30,071 nt of DNA, taken from positions 1 to 30,071 of the forward strand of contig JAZNVC010000026.1 in assembly GCA_045592625.1 (NCBI GenBank), given 5' to 3'. Both the position numbers and the translations under genes were made by a program. This DNA is from SIG607 sp045592625 (lineage in GTDB: Bacteria; Bacillota; Clostridia; Oscillospirales; Acutalibacteraceae). Shown in pieces: positions 8,307 through 16,619 of the stretch. A model generated the notes under the pieces. The model ran no database searches, was not told the origin of the DNA, and worked only from the letters and a program-made list of their open reading frames with translations. Each line of letters opens with the position of its first letter. Position 1 is the stretch's first letter.

Positions 8307-9606
8307 TATTACCGATTATAAAAAAACAAATCGTCCTGTAAAGGTATTACAGTTTGGCGAAGGCGGCTTTTTGAGAGGTTTTATCGACTGGATGATTCAC
8401 AAAATGAACAACAGCGGTGAATTCAGTTCCAACGTTATAGTAGTTCAGCCCATAGCAAACGGTTTATGTGACAAACTGAACAATCAAAACGGCCTTTATA
8501 CACACATTATAAGGGGTAGCGAAGGCACCGAAACCTCTCTTATTGACGTAATAGACTCATGTATAAACCCTTATGAAGACTATGAAGCATATTTAAAACT
8601 TGCTCAAAACAAAGATTTACGTTTTATTGTTTCCAATACAACCGAAGCAGGTATTGTTTTTGACAATACTGATAAATTTGACGGTACTATACCGAAAAGT
8701 TTTCCCGCAAAACTTACCGTTTTAATGTATGAGCGTTTTAAAAGCGGTCTTGATGGCTTCATATTCCTTCCCTGCGAACTAATTGACCGCAACGGCGATA
8801 AATTAAAGGAAACCATTTTAAAGTACGCGAATCTTTGGAAATTAAACCAAGATTTCATAAACTTCGTAGAAAAGCAAAATGTTTTTTGCAATACCCTTGT
8901 AGATAGAATAAACACCGGTTATCCCAAGGACGAAAAAATTGACCTGCCTTACGTTGACGAAATGCTCAACACTTCAGAGTACTTTCACCTCTTTGTAATC
9001 GAATCCGATTACGATTTAGAAAAAGAAATGCCATTCAGCAAAGCAGGTCTCAATGTAATTGTTACCAAGAATGCCCTGGAAAGATATCGCACCAGAAAGG
9101 TAAGAATTTTAAACGGTTCTCATACCTCCATAGTTCCCTATGCTCTTCTTTTAGGCTTAGAAACCGTTGGAGACTGCATGGAAAACGAAGATGTAAAATC
9201 ATTCCTTTCCAAATGTCTTTTTGAAGAAATAATCCCTACTCTTGACCTTCCCGAAGAAGAACTCAAAAGTTATGCAGAAAGCGTTTTGATCCGTTTTTCT
9301 AACCCTTATATCAAGCACTATCTTATGTCAATCGCACTTAACTCTGTAAGTAAATTTGTTGTACGTGTACTTCCTTCTATTAAGGTTTATAAAGAACGTT
9401 TCGGCAAATACCCCAAAAACCTTATTTTCGGTTTTTCCAAACTTATAGAGTTTTATAAGACAGGAACTCCGAATGATTCTTCCGAAATCATTGAAGCTAT
9501 AAAAAACGGCAGTCTAAGTGAAATTCTTTCAAACACTTCCCTTTGGGACGAAGACCTTTCTGATTTAGAGGAGGCCATTATTAATGCAAATCCATTCTTT
9601 AGATAA
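8299..9606 (+). CDS. uxaB: Tagaturonate reductase (altronate oxidoreductase)
   Basis: A protein of 435 residues of the mannitol dehydrogenase-type family. It reduces D-tagaturonate to D-altronate with NADH, the second step of galacturonate breakdown. The N-terminal nucleotide-binding stretch is VLQFGEGGFLRGFIDW. Further family segments are GLYTHIIRG, FIVSNTTEAGI, LPCELIDRNGD, FCNTLVDRI, ILNGSHTS and NPYIKHYLMSIALN, which follow the E. coli UxaB order closely. These distinguish it from fructuronate reductase UxuB. It overlaps the GH2 paralogue by eight bases at its start and uxaA by 23 bases at its end, with GAGGT upstream of the ATG. The enzyme is cytoplasmic. Confidence 0.93.
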   Translation: MTNITDYKKTNRPVKVLQFGEGGFLRGFIDWMIHKMNNSGEFSSNVIVVQPIANGLCDKLNNQNGLYTHIIRGSEGTETSLIDVIDSCINPYEDYEAYLKLAQNKDLRFIVSNTTEAGIVFDNTDKFDGTIPKSFPAKLTVLMYERFKSGLDGFIFLPCELIDRNGDKLKETILKYANLWKLNQDFINFVEKQNVFCNTLVDRINTGYPKDEKIDLPYVDEMLNTSEYFHLFVIESDYDLEKEMPFSKAGLNVIVTKNALERYRTRKVRILNGSHTSIVPYALLLGLETVGDCMENEDVKSFLSKCLFEEIIPTLDLPEEELKSYAESVLIRFSNPYIKHYLMSIALNSVSKFVVRVLPSIKVYKERFGKYPKNLIFGFSKLIEFYKTGTPNDSSEIIEAIKNGSLSEILSNTSLWDEDLSDLEEAIINANPFFR

Positions 9607-10957
9607 TGTTGAAGTACGTCTCGACGGACAAAAATATGCACTTTGCAACATAAATAAGGGAGATAACATTATCAAATACGGTTTTCCCATAGGTCACGCA
9701 AAATGTGACATAAGCAAAGGAGATAAGGTTAGTCCCGATAATCTAAAATCCAATTTAAAGGGTACTGATAAATGGGTATATACTCCCTATAATGAGCCTG
9801 AAATTGATTTTAAAAATGGTACTTTTATGGGTTATCAACGTGCAAACGGTGACGTTGGTATAAGAAATGATATATGGATTGTGCCAACAGTCGGGTGTAT
9901 TAATGACACCGCAAAGATCCTTGCAGATAAAAACGGTGTAAAAGCCTTCACCCACCCTTATGGTTGTTCACAGTTAGGCGGAGATTTAATTACCACACAA
10001 AAGTTCTTATGTGGATTAATCAAACACCCTAATGCAGGTGGTGTTTTGGTGTTAAGCCTTGGTTGTGAAAACAACCGCATCGAGCTTATGAAGGAAATGC
10101 TTGGCGATATAGATGAAAACCGTATCAGATTCTTAAGCCTTCAAGAAAGCAATGACGAATTAAAGGAAGGTACCGAAATCATAAATGAGTTGAAGCGTAT
10201 AACAAAAGAGGATATACGCACTTCCCTTCCCATCAGCAAACTAAAAATAGGCGTTAAATGCGGCGGTAGCGATGGATACAGCGGAATCACTGCAAATCCA
10301 CTTGTGGGACTTGTAGCTGATAAATTCTATTCATTCGGCAGTCAGGTTCTTATGAGTGAGATGCCCGAAGTTTTTGGTGCAGAGCCTATTCTTCTTTCCC
10401 GTGCCGACAATAAGGAAACCTTTGATAAATGTGCAGCTATGATAAACGCATTCCGTCAATATTTCCTTGACCACGGTGAAAGTATCGGTGAAAATCCATC
10501 TCCCGGAAACATTGCAGGCGGTATTTCTACTCTTGAAGAAAAGTCCCTCGGCTGTGTTCAAAAAGCAGGTAAAGTCACTTTGAAGGGTGCCCTTGACTTC
10601 GGAGAAACCTCCAATAACAGCGGTCTTTATATTGTAAACGGCCCCGGTAACGATCAAGTAGCCTGTACTGCTCTCGCTTGTAGCGGAGCTCATATTATTC
10701 TATTTACAACCGGAAGAGGAACTCCATTTTGCAGTGCCGTTCCAACATTAAAAATATCAACAAACTCTCATCTTTTCATCAAAAAATCCCATTGGATAGA
10801 TTTTAATGCCGGAAGCCTACTGGAAAATTCCAAAAAAGAAGTTTTAAGAGATGAACTTTTTGACCTTTGTATAAAAACTGCTAACGGAGAGCTTACCAAA
10901 GGCGAACAAAACGGCTATTGCGATATAGCTATCTTTAAAGACGGTGTAACACTATAG
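9584..10957 (+). CDS. uxaA: Altronate dehydratase
   Basis: A protein of 457 residues that dehydrates D-altronate to 2-keto-3-deoxy-D-gluconate. The N-terminal about 75 residues form the small SAF-like domain (NINKGDNIIKYGFPIGHA). The main part has the UxaA/GarD landmarks GYQRANGDVGIRN, FTHPYGCSQLGGD, LSLGCENN, KCGGSDGYSGITANP and FTTGRGTP, with Cys and His residues expected to bind the catalytic iron. The length is slightly below that of the E. coli enzyme. The ATG lies 23 bases inside the end of uxaB and has GAGGAGG upstream, so translation is coupled. uxaC follows after nine bases. Confidence 0.94.
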   Translation: MQIHSLDNVEVRLDGQKYALCNINKGDNIIKYGFPIGHAKCDISKGDKVSPDNLKSNLKGTDKWVYTPYNEPEIDFKNGTFMGYQRANGDVGIRNDIWIVPTVGCINDTAKILADKNGVKAFTHPYGCSQLGGDLITTQKFLCGLIKHPNAGGVLVLSLGCENNRIELMKEMLGDIDENRIRFLSLQESNDELKEGTEIINELKRITKEDIRTSLPISKLKIGVKCGGSDGYSGITANPLVGLVADKFYSFGSQVLMSEMPEVFGAEPILLSRADNKETFDKCAAMINAFRQYFLDHGESIGENPSPGNIAGGISTLEEKSLGCVQKAGKVTLKGALDFGETSNNSGLYIVNGPGNDQVACTALACSGAHIILFTTGRGTPFCSAVPTLKISTNSHLFIKKSHWIDFNAGSLLENSKKEVLRDELFDLCIKTANGELTKGEQNGYCDIAIFKDGVTL

Positions 10958-10966
10958 GAGGAAACT

Positions 10967-12361
10967 ATGAGTTATTTAAAAAACAACTTTTTGCTTACCA
11001 ACAAAACGGCTGAAAAACTTTATTTTGATTATGCTAAGGATATGCCTATTTTTGACTATCATTGCCATCTTCCCGAAAAGCAAATTTTAGAAGATAAGCC
11101 CTTTAGTGACATTTTTGAAATATGGCTTGCAGGCGACCATTATAAATGGCGCCTTATGAGAAACTACGGTATTAACGAAAAATACATTACAGGTGACGCT
11201 TCTAACAAAGAAAAATTCATTACATATTGCACAGTCCTCGGCACTGCATTCGGCAACCCTCTTTACCATTGGTCACAGGTGGAATTAAAAGAATTTTTCG
11301 GTTGCGAAAAAGAAATTAATGCAAGTAATGCACAGGCGATATGGGATGAGTGTAACGAATATATCAGAAAAAATAATGTAACTCCTTCTTCTCTTATTAT
11401 CGGGTCTAACGTTCGTCATATTTTTACAACTAACGAAGTATTTGACGATATGGAAACCTTTAAGGCTATAAAAGCCAAAAACTATCCTTTTAGCGTTATT
11501 CCTGCATTCAGAGCAGATAAAATAATGAACATTGACGCAGCACAATATAAAACATACATAAGTATGCTTGAATCTCAGACAAATGTAGCAGATAATATCG
11601 ACAGTCTCGAAATCTCCATTGAGAAGCGGCTTGAAGCATTCAAAGAAGTTGGCACTACTGCTAGTGATATCGCTGTAGAATGTGTTCTTCCCGTATACGA
11701 TAAGTGTGATGCTGATGCTGTTTATAAAAAGGCGTATAATGGCGAGAAAATCTCTAATGAAGAGGCTGATATATTTAAAGGCTATCTCACCTATTTCCTT
11801 ATGAAGCTTTATGCAAAGCACGAAATCAGAACCGAACTTCACGTTGGTGCTATGAGAAACAATAATGCCAATATGTTAGCTTCCCTCGGTCTTGATACAG
11901 GGTTTGACAGTATAAGTGATGCTAATAGTATCAAGAATATGTCCCACCTCTTTGACAAGCTCAATAGTGAAAATGCCCTTCCCCCTACTATTGTATTTAA
12001 CCTTAATCCTAAGATGAACTGTGAAATTATGACCCTTATAGGTTGTTTTCAGAGCGATGAAGCAAAAGGTAAAATTCAGTACGGACCGGCTTGGTGGTTC
12101 CTTGACAACAAAATCGGTATGGAAAAACATCTTGAAGATTTAACCGCCACAGGACACCTGGCAACATTTGTCGGTATGCTAACTGACAGCCGTTCTCTTC
12201 TTTCCTATCCCAGACATCATTACTTCCGCAGGATACTTTGTAATTATCTGGGAACACTTATGGAAAACGGAGAAATGACAAAAAACAAAGAATTTGTAGG
12301 CGAAGTAATTAAAAATATATGTTATTATAACAGCGTTAATTATTTCAAAATGAAACAATAA
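10967..12361 (+). CDS. uxaC: Glucuronate/galacturonate isomerase
   Basis: A protein of 464 residues of the amidohydrolase-like uronate isomerase family. It converts D-glucuronate to D-fructuronate or D-galacturonate to D-tagaturonate. The metal motif MPIFDYHCHLP lies near residue 30. Other family segments are FEIWLAGDHYKWRLMRNYG, HWSQVELKEFFG, LHVGAMRNNN and the C-terminal WWFLDN...HLATFVGMLTDSRS...FRRI. It is the last gene of the operon and its product supplies the substrate of UxaB. AGGAGG precedes the ATG. A KDG kinase and aldolase would be needed to finish the pathway and are not in the window. Confidence 0.95.
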   Translation: MSYLKNNFLLTNKTAEKLYFDYAKDMPIFDYHCHLPEKQILEDKPFSDIFEIWLAGDHYKWRLMRNYGINEKYITGDASNKEKFITYCTVLGTAFGNPLYHWSQVELKEFFGCEKEINASNAQAIWDECNEYIRKNNVTPSSLIIGSNVRHIFTTNEVFDDMETFKAIKAKNYPFSVIPAFRADKIMNIDAAQYKTYISMLESQTNVADNIDSLEISIEKRLEAFKEVGTTASDIAVECVLPVYDKCDADAVYKKAYNGEKISNEEADIFKGYLTYFLMKLYAKHEIRTELHVGAMRNNNANMLASLGLDTGFDSISDANSIKNMSHLFDKLNSENALPPTIVFNLNPKMNCEIMTLIGCFQSDEAKGKIQYGPAWWFLDNKIGMEKHLEDLTATGHLATFVGMLTDSRSLLSYPRHHYFRRILCNYLGTLMENGEMTKNKEFVGEVIKNICYYNSVNYFKMKQ

Positions 12362-12397
12362 AACTAAGACCTCCGAAATTTCGGAGGTCTTAGTTTT
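12360..12397. terminator. Bidirectional terminator between uxaC and galM
   Basis: A perfect 19-base inverted repeat whose half is AAAACTAAGACCTCCGAAA, followed by ATTTT on the plus strand and a T-run on the minus strand. It overlaps both stop codons: uxaC ends at 12361 and galM's stop is 12396-12398. It should therefore end both convergent transcripts. Confidence 0.92.
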
Positions 12398-13436
12398 ATT
12401 TTACCGAGAAGCGATATACAGTTTTACTGTAAAACTCATCTCCAGCCTTTAAAACAGGACTGGGGAAATAGTCAAATGATGTGGCATTTGGGAAACCTTG
12501 GGTTTCAAGGCAAACTGCAGAATGAACTGAGTAATGTGCACAACCTTTTCCACCGCTGTAATTGACACCGTTTCCGGTATAAACCTGCACACCGGGTTGG
12601 TCGGTAAAGCACTCTAACAATATTCCTGTGTCTGCACAATAAAGTTCAGCGGCTTTCTTAAACTCTCCCTTTACCATAGAAAGAACAAAGTTATGGTCAA
12701 TACCTCCTGTGGTTTTAATATCGGCATAATCGCTCTTTATTCTATCTCCAAGATTACCTGGGGTTCTGAAATCCATATCGGTATTTCTTACGGGAACAAT
12801 ATTACCGTCGGCAAGACCGTTTTTGTCGCCTCTACAATAAGCAGCTGCATTAATTTTTAAAGTATGATTATAAACTGTTTTTTCGGTAATGGCACCGTTA
12901 AGGTTAAAATATGAATGATTAGTAAAGTTAACAATGGTGTTGGCATCACTAACTGCTCTATATTCAATTACCAAATCGTTATCATTCCCCAAAGAAAAGC
13001 TAACCTCGAATTTAAGATTACCGGGATAGCCTTCTTCTCCATCGGGAGAAAAATATGACATTTTAAGTGTTTCGCCATCAACAAACGCATCAAACATTCT
13101 GTGATTAAAACCAACAACACCGCCGTGAATATGATTAGGTCCCTTATTGGTAGCCAATGTATATTCTTTATCATTAAGGGTAAATTTACCATTTTCGATT
13201 CTGTTAGCAAATCTGCCTACAGTTGCACCCATATAAGAAATATATCCTGCATAAGCCTCAGCGTTATCTGCACCTAGAACAACATCGGTTAGTACTCCGT
13301 TTTTGTCAGGCACATTAATTGCAACAATATGAGCACCTAAATCGGTAATATAAACAGAAGCTTTCCCGTTATCAAGAATAAATAACTGTGCTCTTTCTCC
13401 GTTTAAATTTTTTCCAAAGTCACGAACCGAAATCAT
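12396..13436 (-). CDS. galM: Aldose 1-epimerase (mutarotase)
   Basis: A protein of 346 residues that interconverts alpha and beta anomers of free aldoses in the cytoplasm. Family motifs are visible: VVLGADNAEAY, GATVGRFANRI, NHIHGGVVGF (with the catalytic-region His), NFTNHSYFNLNG with the conserved NHSYFNL, GGIDHNFVL and, near the C-terminus, CLETQGFPNA with the catalytic-type Glu. GGAGGAGA lies just before the ATG. It is convergent with the uronate operon and shares its terminator. It fits a sugar-use neighbourhood but is not specific to uronates. Confidence 0.95.
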   Translation of the reverse strand: MISVRDFGKNLNGERAQLFILDNGKASVYITDLGAHIVAINVPDKNGVLTDVVLGADNAEAYAGYISYMGATVGRFANRIENGKFTLNDKEYTLATNKGPNHIHGGVVGFNHRMFDAFVDGETLKMSYFSPDGEEGYPGNLKFEVSFSLGNDNDLVIEYRAVSDANTIVNFTNHSYFNLNGAITEKTVYNHTLKINAAAYCRGDKNGLADGNIVPVRNTDMDFRTPGNLGDRIKSDYADIKTTGGIDHNFVLSMVKGEFKKAAELYCADTGILLECFTDQPGVQVYTGNGVNYSGGKGCAHYSVHSAVCLETQGFPNATSFDYFPSPVLKAGDEFYSKTVYRFSVK

Positions 13437-13463
13437 ATTATCTCCTCCAAATTTTATATTTAA

Positions 13464-13492
13464 ATTTTAATTCATTAAATTTTCAATGTCAA
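13464..13492 (-). promoter_or_regulatory. Predicted sigma-A promoter for galM
   Basis: Minus-strand TTGACA (13487-13492) and TAAAAT (13464-13469) with a 17-base spacer, about 28 bases before the galM ATG. Confidence 0.7.
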
Positions 13493-13618
13493 CAATTATG
13501 TGCGAACAAATTAAGGATATTTTTAAAAAATTTTTGATAAATTTTCCTTTTATATTTACTGCTTTTGCGAAAACACTAATAATGCAAACGCAAAAATTTA
13601 AAAAGGAGTGAAAATGAA

Positions 13619-13867
13619 ATGGCTAAAAATGTAGTTCCTGAGGCTAAAGAAGCTCTCAACAGATTTAAGATGGAAGCTGCTAACGAGGTAGGCGTTAATC
13701 TTAAGCAGGGTTACAATGGCGATCTTACTTCCAAGCAGGCTGGCTCTATCGGCGGTCAGATGGTTAATAACATCTGTCCTGTACGACATATGAATTTCAC
13801 TCGTAAAAATCGCACTGTAAAAGGCTATGAAAGGCAGATTACATACGGATTTAGAGTGGTTGTATAG
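13619..13867 (+). CDS. Alpha/beta-type small acid-soluble spore protein with atypical C-terminus
   Basis: A protein of 82 residues. Residues 1-50 are a clear alpha/beta-type SASP: VVPEAKEALNRFKMEAANEVGVNL and the second motif TSKQAGSIGGQMV. Such proteins coat and protect DNA in the spore. In normal family members the second helix continues for some 10-15 residues. Here it switches after MVNNI to CPVRHMNF...GYERQITYGF, which is not a SASP sequence and has a related copy at 17081-17196. The in-frame ATG at 13619 lies 10 bases after AAAGGAG; an out-of-frame ATG overlaps just before it. A terminator follows at once. It may still bind DNA, or it may be a disrupted copy. Confidence 0.85.
   Translation: MAKNVVPEAKEALNRFKMEAANEVGVNLKQGYNGDLTSKQAGSIGGQMVNNICPVRHMNFTRKNRTVKGYERQITYGFRVVV
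13767..13866 (+). repeat. CPVRHMNF module, copy 1 (fused to SASP)
   Basis: The stretch starting ATAACAT/CTGTCCTGTACGAC at 13767 matches 17081-17111 in 29 of 31 bases. Downstream the resemblance continues at protein level: CPVRHMNF, then R, G(Y/H)E(R/K)Q(I/F)TY(G/N)F in the same order and spacing. Both copies read on the plus strand. Confidence 0.7.
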
Positions 13868-13875
13868 ATATTATT

Positions 13876-13907
13876 AAAGGCACGAACATTTCAGAGTTCG
13901 TGCCTTT
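13876..13907. terminator. Terminator after the SASP gene
   Basis: A 12-base perfect stem AAAGGCACGAAC / GTTCGTGCCTTT with an 8-base loop, followed by TTAT. It lies between the SASP stop and the convergent helicase stop at 13911 and may serve both. Confidence 0.8.
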
Positions 13908-13910
13908 TAT

Positions 13911-15494
13911 CTACTGAATAAATTGATTAATTGATTGTTTTTGAGTTTTATAAAATTCAACGATTTCGTTATCCACTTTTAAAGCATTTGCATTTATTTT
14001 TTCCAAAAGATACAAACCATCTAGCGTTGTGCATCTTGATAATGCAACATAGGCTTGACCAGACTCAAAGCATTTTGATACATCACAAGCAATTCGTTTA
14101 TAAGTCATACCTTGGGATTTATGAATGGTTATCGCATAAGCCAATACGATAGGATATTGTTTGACCTCGCAAACTGTTTCATATTTTATTTCTCCATCTT
14201 CATATTTAGCTTCTTGCTGCTCAAATGTCGCCTTTGAGACTTCGTATTCTCTTTCGTTAATGGTAACCTTTATACTTGTGCCGTTAATACTTGATACTAT
14301 TCCTAAAGTTCCATTGACCCAACGATGATTTTCATCGTTGGTTACCATCATAACCAATGCACCTAACTTCAACTTCAAAGTTTCCGAAATAGGCATATTG
14401 TTTTCAATATCAAATGTTATATTTTGTCTGTGATATATTATGTTGCTTTTAAATTCATATTCCGGTGCCGAGATTTTATCAAGTTCATTTTTATTTATAC
14501 GATCAACATAATTTTTTAGAGGAAGAATACGAATTACACGCCGAAGTTCAGATGGTTCAAATTTACTTCGTTCATTTAATTTATCTAAACCTTCATCTGA
14601 CAATTTTCCTTCACGAATCCCATTAAGAATATCAAAAAAACACTCATCACTCTTTTGCCTATGATTAATCGATAATTCGTAAAATTCAAATTTTCCCTCG
14701 TTATATGCTTCTGTATTAAAAAAATATTTCCCTCTAAAATTATCTTTTAAATATTCACTTTCATTTCTTTTTACAACAGGCGGTAATTGATAAAGATCTC
14801 CAAAAAGTATTATTTGTTTTCCACCAAATGGCAAATCACATCTGTTTACAAGTTTCATTATTTTATCCATTTTTTGAAAAACATCAGAACGAACCATTGA
14901 AATTTCATCTATCAATATAGTTTCAACATTCTTCAGCACTTTTCTGTTTTCGGATTTTAAACGTAAGGTGTCTTCGTTCAAATTATCTATACTAATATTT
15001 ACTAAATTATGAAATCCAAACACCGAATGTATTGTAACACCGTTAGCATTTAATGCCGCTATCCCAGTAGGCGTCATCACTAATGTCTTTTTACGAGCAA
15101 GCTCTACAAAAAGCCTTAAAAGATAGCTTTTACCTGTTCCTGCCTTGCCTGTAACAAATAGATTTTTATTGCTATTTGTCATTAAATCAAATATGTATTT
15201 TTGTTCGCTATCTAAATCTGTATGCGCAATGCCTTTTTCTACTATGGTTTCTAAAGTTTCTGCAATATGAAGTTCTTGTTCTTCTTGTGAGACAGTATCA
15301 TTTAATTGCTTAGAATCGCTACCAATCTCAGTGAAATTTTTTAGTTCTTCCTCTAATTTTAGGTTTAGCGAACGGAGATTTTTTATTTCTTCTTTTTGTT
15401 CTGATAACAAATTTTCAAACTTTTTTGAATCACTTTTAAGTTTATATAAAACTATAACTATAATTGCTATTAATATAGATAAAACCCATTCCAT
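13911..15494 (-). CDS. Pif1-like SF1 helicase with N-terminal membrane anchor
   Basis: A protein of 527 residues. Residues 3-18 (WVLSILIAIIVIVLYK) form a membrane segment, followed by a Lys/Glu/Leu-rich coiled coil (about 20-60). The helicase core starts near 95: Walker A VTGKAGTGKSYLL, motif Ia TPTGIAALNANGVTIHS, Walker B ILIDEISMV, motif III FGDLYQLPPV, INHRQ, and the C-terminal motifs GTLGIV, YAITIHKSQGMTY and AYVALSRCT. This is the Pif1/RecD-like arrangement of 5'-3' DNA helicases. GAGGAA precedes the ATG at 15494, so the anchor belongs to the protein as read. No partner gene is evident. Its role is unknown; roles in DNA transfer or phage defence would be guesses. Confidence 0.88.
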   Translation of the reverse strand: MEWVLSILIAIIVIVLYKLKSDSKKFENLLSEQKEEIKNLRSLNLKLEEELKNFTEIGSDSKQLNDTVSQEEQELHIAETLETIVEKGIAHTDLDSEQKYIFDLMTNSNKNLFVTGKAGTGKSYLLRLFVELARKKTLVMTPTGIAALNANGVTIHSVFGFHNLVNISIDNLNEDTLRLKSENRKVLKNVETILIDEISMVRSDVFQKMDKIMKLVNRCDLPFGGKQIILFGDLYQLPPVVKRNESEYLKDNFRGKYFFNTEAYNEGKFEFYELSINHRQKSDECFFDILNGIREGKLSDEGLDKLNERSKFEPSELRRVIRILPLKNYVDRINKNELDKISAPEYEFKSNIIYHRQNITFDIENNMPISETLKLKLGALVMMVTNDENHRWVNGTLGIVSSINGTSIKVTINEREYEVSKATFEQQEAKYEDGEIKYETVCEVKQYPIVLAYAITIHKSQGMTYKRIACDVSKCFESGQAYVALSRCTTLDGLYLLEKINANALKVDNEIVEFYKTQKQSINQFIQ

Positions 15495-15561
15495 AAAATA
15501 TTCCTCATAGCATAATAAATAAACTTATCTTATTGATTATCAGCTTATATGATATGCTATT

Positions 15562-15620
15562 TTACCATTCGATATTTTCGTGTATAAATCTTTCGTACTG
15601 CCATTCAGGTCCATCACAAT
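15562..15620 (-). pseudogene. Out-of-frame C-terminal tail of the SWIM protein gene
   Basis: If one base is removed near 15620, the SWIM reading frame continues past its TGA at 15614-15616 as KYCDGPEWQYERFIHENIEW and stops at 15562-15564. The tail is rich in charged and aromatic residues, like a natural protein end. This suggests a frameshift mutation, a sequencing error or, less likely, programmed shifting. Confidence 0.5.
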
Positions 15621-16015
15621 ACTTGTAAGAGCAATTGTTCTAAATCGGATTTTTTGAGCTTATGTACATAGCCGATAACCTTGTTTTCTAATTCTTCCTG
15701 CCTTTTTTCTTCTTCCTCTTGATATTTTATAACATCATCATAATACTTTTTCGCTTCCTTAGGGTATGAAGAAAAATATAACGCTATCATATGTTTACAG
15801 ATAATTCTTTTACCATCAGCGTGAGGACAATTACATTTGGACTTTCTTGGATGTTCTAAATCAATAAATACCTCATAATGCTTTTGACCGCTTCCACGAA
15901 CCATTCCCTTAATCTGAGTATCGCTTTGCTTAATATGTGTAATCACATTTTTTGCATTATAATATTCATATCCTCGCCAAACAGATTTATAACTTGCTAA
16001 ATCCAATAATCCCAT
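15614..16015 (-). CDS. SWIM zinc finger domain protein (3' end probably frameshifted)
   Basis: A protein of 133 residues from the ATG at 16015. The SWIM motif CxCx(n)CxH is present as CNCPHADGKRIICKHMIALY. The upstream domain (ASYKSVWRGYEYYNAKNV...IKGMVRGSGQKHYEV) is typical of small SWIM proteins of Firmicutes, and a Glu/Lys-rich helix follows. SWIM domains bind DNA or proteins. A GTG at 16024 is an alternative start, but GGTGA sits at the right distance for the ATG at 16015. The gene starts just after the toxin gene and is probably co-transcribed with it. The C-terminus seems cut short by a frameshift. Confidence 0.75.
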   Translation of the reverse strand: MGLLDLASYKSVWRGYEYYNAKNVITHIKQSDTQIKGMVRGSGQKHYEVFIDLEHPRKSKCNCPHADGKRIICKHMIALYFSSYPKEAKKYYDDVIKYQEEEEKRQEELENKVIGYVHKLKKSDLEQLLLQVL

Positions 16016-16027
16016 ATTCTTCACCCG

Positions 16028-16342
16028 TCACAATAAATATTGCCACTCTCTACGGTTATAGAGGATTCGGAAAATATGTACTGTTTTTTCATTTTCATCA
16101 ACAATATAAAAAGCAGTATAATTTTCGACCGGTATTCTGCGAACCCCCATAGAACGATAAGGCTCCTCATTAACAACAGCATACCTAAACGGCATTTTAT
16201 TTAAAGTTAATACTTCCTTCTTAATCGACCCGTAAATCTTCATCGCAATACCCGGTTCGTGAAGTGTATCGCTGATATATGATAAAATACCGACTAAATC
16301 GTTCTCAGCTGTTTCTTCGATAACAATTTTATACTCCGTCAA
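16028..16342 (-). CDS. RelE/ParE-family toxin
   Basis: A protein of 104 residues of the RelE/ParE superfamily: N-terminal YKIVIEETAENDLVGILSYISDTL, central PFRYAVVNEEPYRSMGVRRIPVENYTAFYIVDE and C-terminal VHIFRILYNRREWQYLL. This beta-rich C-terminal half with ARG-rich strands and the final R.W pattern fits ParE-like or YoeB-like toxins that poison gyrase or cut ribosome-bound mRNA. Which of the two cannot be decided. The start overlaps the antitoxin gene by 14 bases, the standard coupled layout. Confidence 0.88.
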   Translation of the reverse strand: MTEYKIVIEETAENDLVGILSYISDTLHEPGIAMKIYGSIKKEVLTLNKMPFRYAVVNEEPYRSMGVRRIPVENYTAFYIVDENEKTVHIFRILYNRREWQYLL

Positions 16343-16601
16343 ATCCGAACTTCCTCTCTATATCAGAAAATACATCACTTGCCGGACGGCTATTGCCGTT
16401 TTTAACTGCAAACAAGCCTTCATCTAATAGTCTATGCAGTTCTGCCTTACCGCAAAGTCTTTCGTATTCTGCATTAGAGAGAACAACTAAATCTCCTGTT
16501 CCGTTTTTAGTAATGAATACAGGCTCGTTAAACTGATTACAAAAATCAGATATTTCATTATATTTATTTCTCAAATCAGAGCTGGGTCTAATCGCTGCCA
16601 T
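16329..16601 (-). CDS. Phd/YefM-family antitoxin
   Basis: A protein of 90 residues. The N-terminal MAAIRPSSDLRNKYNEISDFC is the Phd/YefM DNA-binding domain, followed by PVFITKNGTGDLVVLSNAEYERL, a conserved strand-helix of the family. The C-terminal part (ASDVFSDIERKFGFDG) should wrap the toxin. A start ten codons further upstream is open, but AGGAGG lies directly before the ATG at 16601 and the family N-terminus begins there. It is the first gene of an antitoxin-toxin-SWIM operon and is expected to repress its own promoter. Confidence 0.9.
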   Translation of the reverse strand: MAAIRPSSDLRNKYNEISDFCNQFNEPVFITKNGTGDLVVLSNAEYERLCGKAELHRLLDEGLFAVKNGNSRPASDVFSDIERKFGFDGV

Positions 16602-16619
16602 AAAATTACCTCCTATAAC

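Noticed and set aside
11285..11842. 185-codon minus-strand frame inside uxaC
   Set aside because: It is the antisense shadow of a firmly identified gene, with Cys/Phe/Ile-rich composition and no ribosome binding site.
13495..13515. TGCGAACAAATT upstream of galM as another XRE operator
   Set aside because: Only one half-site matches, with no second half at the right distance, so chance is the simpler explanation.
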